From contig NZ_JAERRJ010000001.1 of NCBI RefSeq assembly GCF_016741815.1, positions 744,001 through 808,000 on the forward strand: a DNA stretch of 64,000 nt. The letters are read 5' to 3'. The first letter of the stretch is position 1; the number at the start of each line of letters is the position of its first letter. The stretch is from Nocardia acididurans (GTDB lineage Bacteria; Actinomycetota; Actinomycetes; Mycobacteriales; Mycobacteriaceae). Below are positions 62,615 to 64,000 of the stretch, piece by piece. The notes beneath the pieces were generated by a model. It did no database searches and was not told the origin of the DNA. It was given only the letters and a program-made list of their open reading frames with translations. Both the position numbers and the translations under genes were made by a program.

Positions 62615-62634
62615 GTCCCGCTGGCCGGCGGGAC
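62615..62634 (+). promoter_or_regulatory. Hairpin between leader peptide and ROK start
   Basis: A 7-bp stem (GTCCCGC and complement) with loop TGGCCG, ending 6 bases before the ribosome site AAGGA (62641-62645) of the ROK gene. It could be part of a switch that depends on ribosome progress on the leader. Confidence 0.45.
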
Positions 62635-62652
62635 CGCAGCAAGGATCCGAAT

Positions 62653-63927
62653 ATGTCGAGCCCTATTCTCGAGCGTTCGCACAGTTCTACCGTCGCCACC
62701 GCCCGGCTGGCCCCGGCCCGCCCCGCGGTGCCCGCCGAACTGCGCATCACCGACAACCCCGCGGCCGCCGTCCTCCGGGCCGCCACCCGCGGCCCCATCT
62801 TCCGCGATATCGCCGCCCAGGCCACCGGGCTCAGTATCGCCACTGTGAATCGTCAAGTGTCCGCGCTGCTTTCGGCTGGACTGTTGCGCGAACGCGCCGA
62901 CCTCACCGCCTCCGGCGCGGTCGGCCGCCCGCGCGTGCCGTTCGAAGTCGACACCGACTCCTACGTCACCGTCGGCGTGCACATCGGGTTCACCGTGACC
63001 CGCATCGTCGCTGCCGACCTGTCCGGCCGCATCCTCGGCGGACTCGAAATCGCCACTCCCCAAACGGGTCAGGACGCGGCGCTGACCATAGTCGCCCGCA
63101 GCGCCAAGGCGTTCCTGGACCGCCTGCCGCGCCGCAAACCGCTGTGGACCGGTATCGCGCTGGCCGGTCGCGTCGACCCGGCCGGCGGTGTGGTCGACCA
63201 CCCGCGCCTGGGCTGGACCGCCGCACCCGTGGCCGCCGTCTTCTCCAGCGTGCTGGACCTGCCGGTCTCGGTGTCCGCGCACGTGGAAGCCATGGCCGCG
63301 GCCGAACTCCTGCTCGCCGGACGCGAACCCGGCGAAGAGGCCCGGCCCGGCAGCAGCCTCTACATCTACGCGCGGGAAACCGCCGGAATCGCGGTGACAC
63401 TGCACGATCGCGTACACACCCCCGCCAACGGTCCCGGCTCCATCGCGCACCTGCCCACCGGCTCCGATATCGATTGCACCTGCGGACGGCGCGGTTGCTT
63501 CGAGGCGACCGTCGGGGAACGGCCGCTGCTGGAGCGCGCCGTGCGCAAGGGCATCCTGCCCAAGCCGGAGGCCCCGCGCCGACCGGCCATCGCGGACCTG
63601 TACCGCGCCGCCGACGGCGGTGACGCCGCGGCCCGCCAACTGCTGCTCGAGCGCGCCGAAATCCTCGGCCGCACAGCCGCTCTCGTCCGCGACATGTTCA
63701 ACCCCGACCGGGTCGTCCTGGGCGGCCAGGCCTTCACCGGCTGGCGACCCGGAATGGAGCGGGTGGCAAAGGCTTTCGGCGAATCCTCCACCCTCCCGGC
63801 CGCCGACCTGCGCCTCTCCCGCTTCGGCGGGCGCGTGCAGGAATTCGCGGCCGCGGTGACCTCGCTCAGCGTCTTCTACGCCGACCCGCTCTCGGCCATG
63901 CGCCGGGCCACGCGCACCGCGCGCTGA
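62653..63927 (+). CDS. ROK-family transcriptional regulator
   Basis: A 424-residue regulator: an N-terminal winged helix (FRDIAAQATGLSIATVNRQV, LLSAGLLRERADLTASGAVG) and a ROK sugar-kinase-like domain with GVHIGFTVTRIVAADLSGRI, the zinc motif CTCGRRGCFE near residue 276, and DMFNPDRVVLGGQAF. AAGGA precedes the ATG at 62653. In Corynebacterium glutamicum the ROK proteins CysR and SsuR control sulfate and sulfonate use; the Cys-rich leader and the divergent sulfonate-type operon here suggest a similar role (inference). Confidence 0.9.
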   Translation: MSSPILERSHSSTVATARLAPARPAVPAELRITDNPAAAVLRAATRGPIFRDIAAQATGLSIATVNRQVSALLSAGLLRERADLTASGAVGRPRVPFEVDTDSYVTVGVHIGFTVTRIVAADLSGRILGGLEIATPQTGQDAALTIVARSAKAFLDRLPRRKPLWTGIALAGRVDPAGGVVDHPRLGWTAAPVAAVFSSVLDLPVSVSAHVEAMAAAELLLAGREPGEEARPGSSLYIYARETAGIAVTLHDRVHTPANGPGSIAHLPTGSDIDCTCGRRGCFEATVGERPLLERAVRKGILPKPEAPRRPAIADLYRAADGGDAAARQLLLERAEILGRTAALVRDMFNPDRVVLGGQAFTGWRPGMERVAKAFGESSTLPAADLRLSRFGGRVQEFAAAVTSLSVFYADPLSAMRRATRTAR

Positions 63928-63960
63928 CGGATGGCGCGCACCGCGCGCCGGAGTTCGCGA

Positions 63961-64000
63961 CCGAAGCCCCTGCGGATCCTCGTTCCCGCAGGGGTTTCGG
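63961..64000 (+). terminator. Terminator after the ROK gene
   Basis: Arms CCGAAGCCCCTGCGG and CCGCAGGGGTTTCGG (15 bp with one G-T pair) around a 10-base loop, reaching the window edge. Confidence 0.78.

Overview
The window is high-GC, densely packed actinomycete DNA. Translations and gene order point to a mycolic-acid bacterium of the Nocardia/Rhodococcus group: an MmpL-type RND transporter, an actinobacterial cytochrome b (QcrB), a WhiB protein, DUF397, a wax-ester-synthase-like protein, and a tRNA-Ser / 4.5S SRP RNA / aspartate aminotransferase block like the one known in mycobacteria. The genus is an inference.

Left end (1 to about 8462): a small integrated phage-like element. A tyrosine integrase (cut by the window edge) and a helix-turn-helix protein diverge from an AlpA/excisionase-like gene across a control region with two 26-bp palindromes. 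Rightward follow a DUF3631 P-loop protein, a WhiB, an HNH nuclease, two small unknowns and an HK97-type major capsid gene. No portal, terminase, protease or tail gene is visible in the window. An XRE regulator and a resolvase-fold protein lie before a right attachment site, which is a 3' fragment of a tRNA gene (probably tRNA-Ser) followed by that gene's displaced terminator.

8.5-11.7 kb: accessory DNA with a second resolvase-like gene in a small minus-strand operon, a frameshifted XRE regulator and an intact NUDIX hydrolase.

11.7-25.2 kb: core-like genes. MmpL transporter with divergent TetR and a likely operator; a cysteine-free Rrf2 regulator; a heterodimeric ABC exporter; then queuosine functions (tgt, a queuosine-precursor transporter and GluQRS) interleaved with Pro/Gln-rich membrane proteins. 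No de novo queuosine genes are seen here, so salvage is the likely mode.

25.2-41.3 kb: an orphan qcrB, an acyltransferase-like protein, tRNA-Ser(GGA), SRP RNA, aspartate aminotransferase, a methyltransferase, a HhH-GPD repair protein, a secreted protein, two flavin-linked enzymes, a giant LuxR (LAL) regulator with an internal 14-residue repeat, a DHA2 drug exporter, and a YeiH-type exporter preceded by a tiny membrane protein.

41.4-54.9 kb: one long plus-strand run with overlapping or nearly overlapping genes: an amino-acid-type ABC importer, a luciferase-like (LLM) oxidoreductase, a peptide-type ABC importer, three further LLM enzymes and a DUF1684 protein. The layout resembles organosulfur scavenging systems.

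55.0-61.9 kb: a minus-strand operon with a GntR/UTRA regulator, a 2x[4Fe-4S] ferredoxin, a sulfonate/nitrate-type ABC importer and an AprA/fumarate-reductase-like flavoprotein fused to HEAT repeats. Divergent from it (62.4-63.9 kb) is a 38-codon leader peptide ending in a CCPC cluster, followed by a ROK regulator of the type that controls sulfur genes in Corynebacterium. I read 41-64 kb as a sulfur-acquisition region. The flavoprotein-ferredoxin-ABC operon with its Cys-leader/ROK neighbour is the best candidate for an undescribed system.
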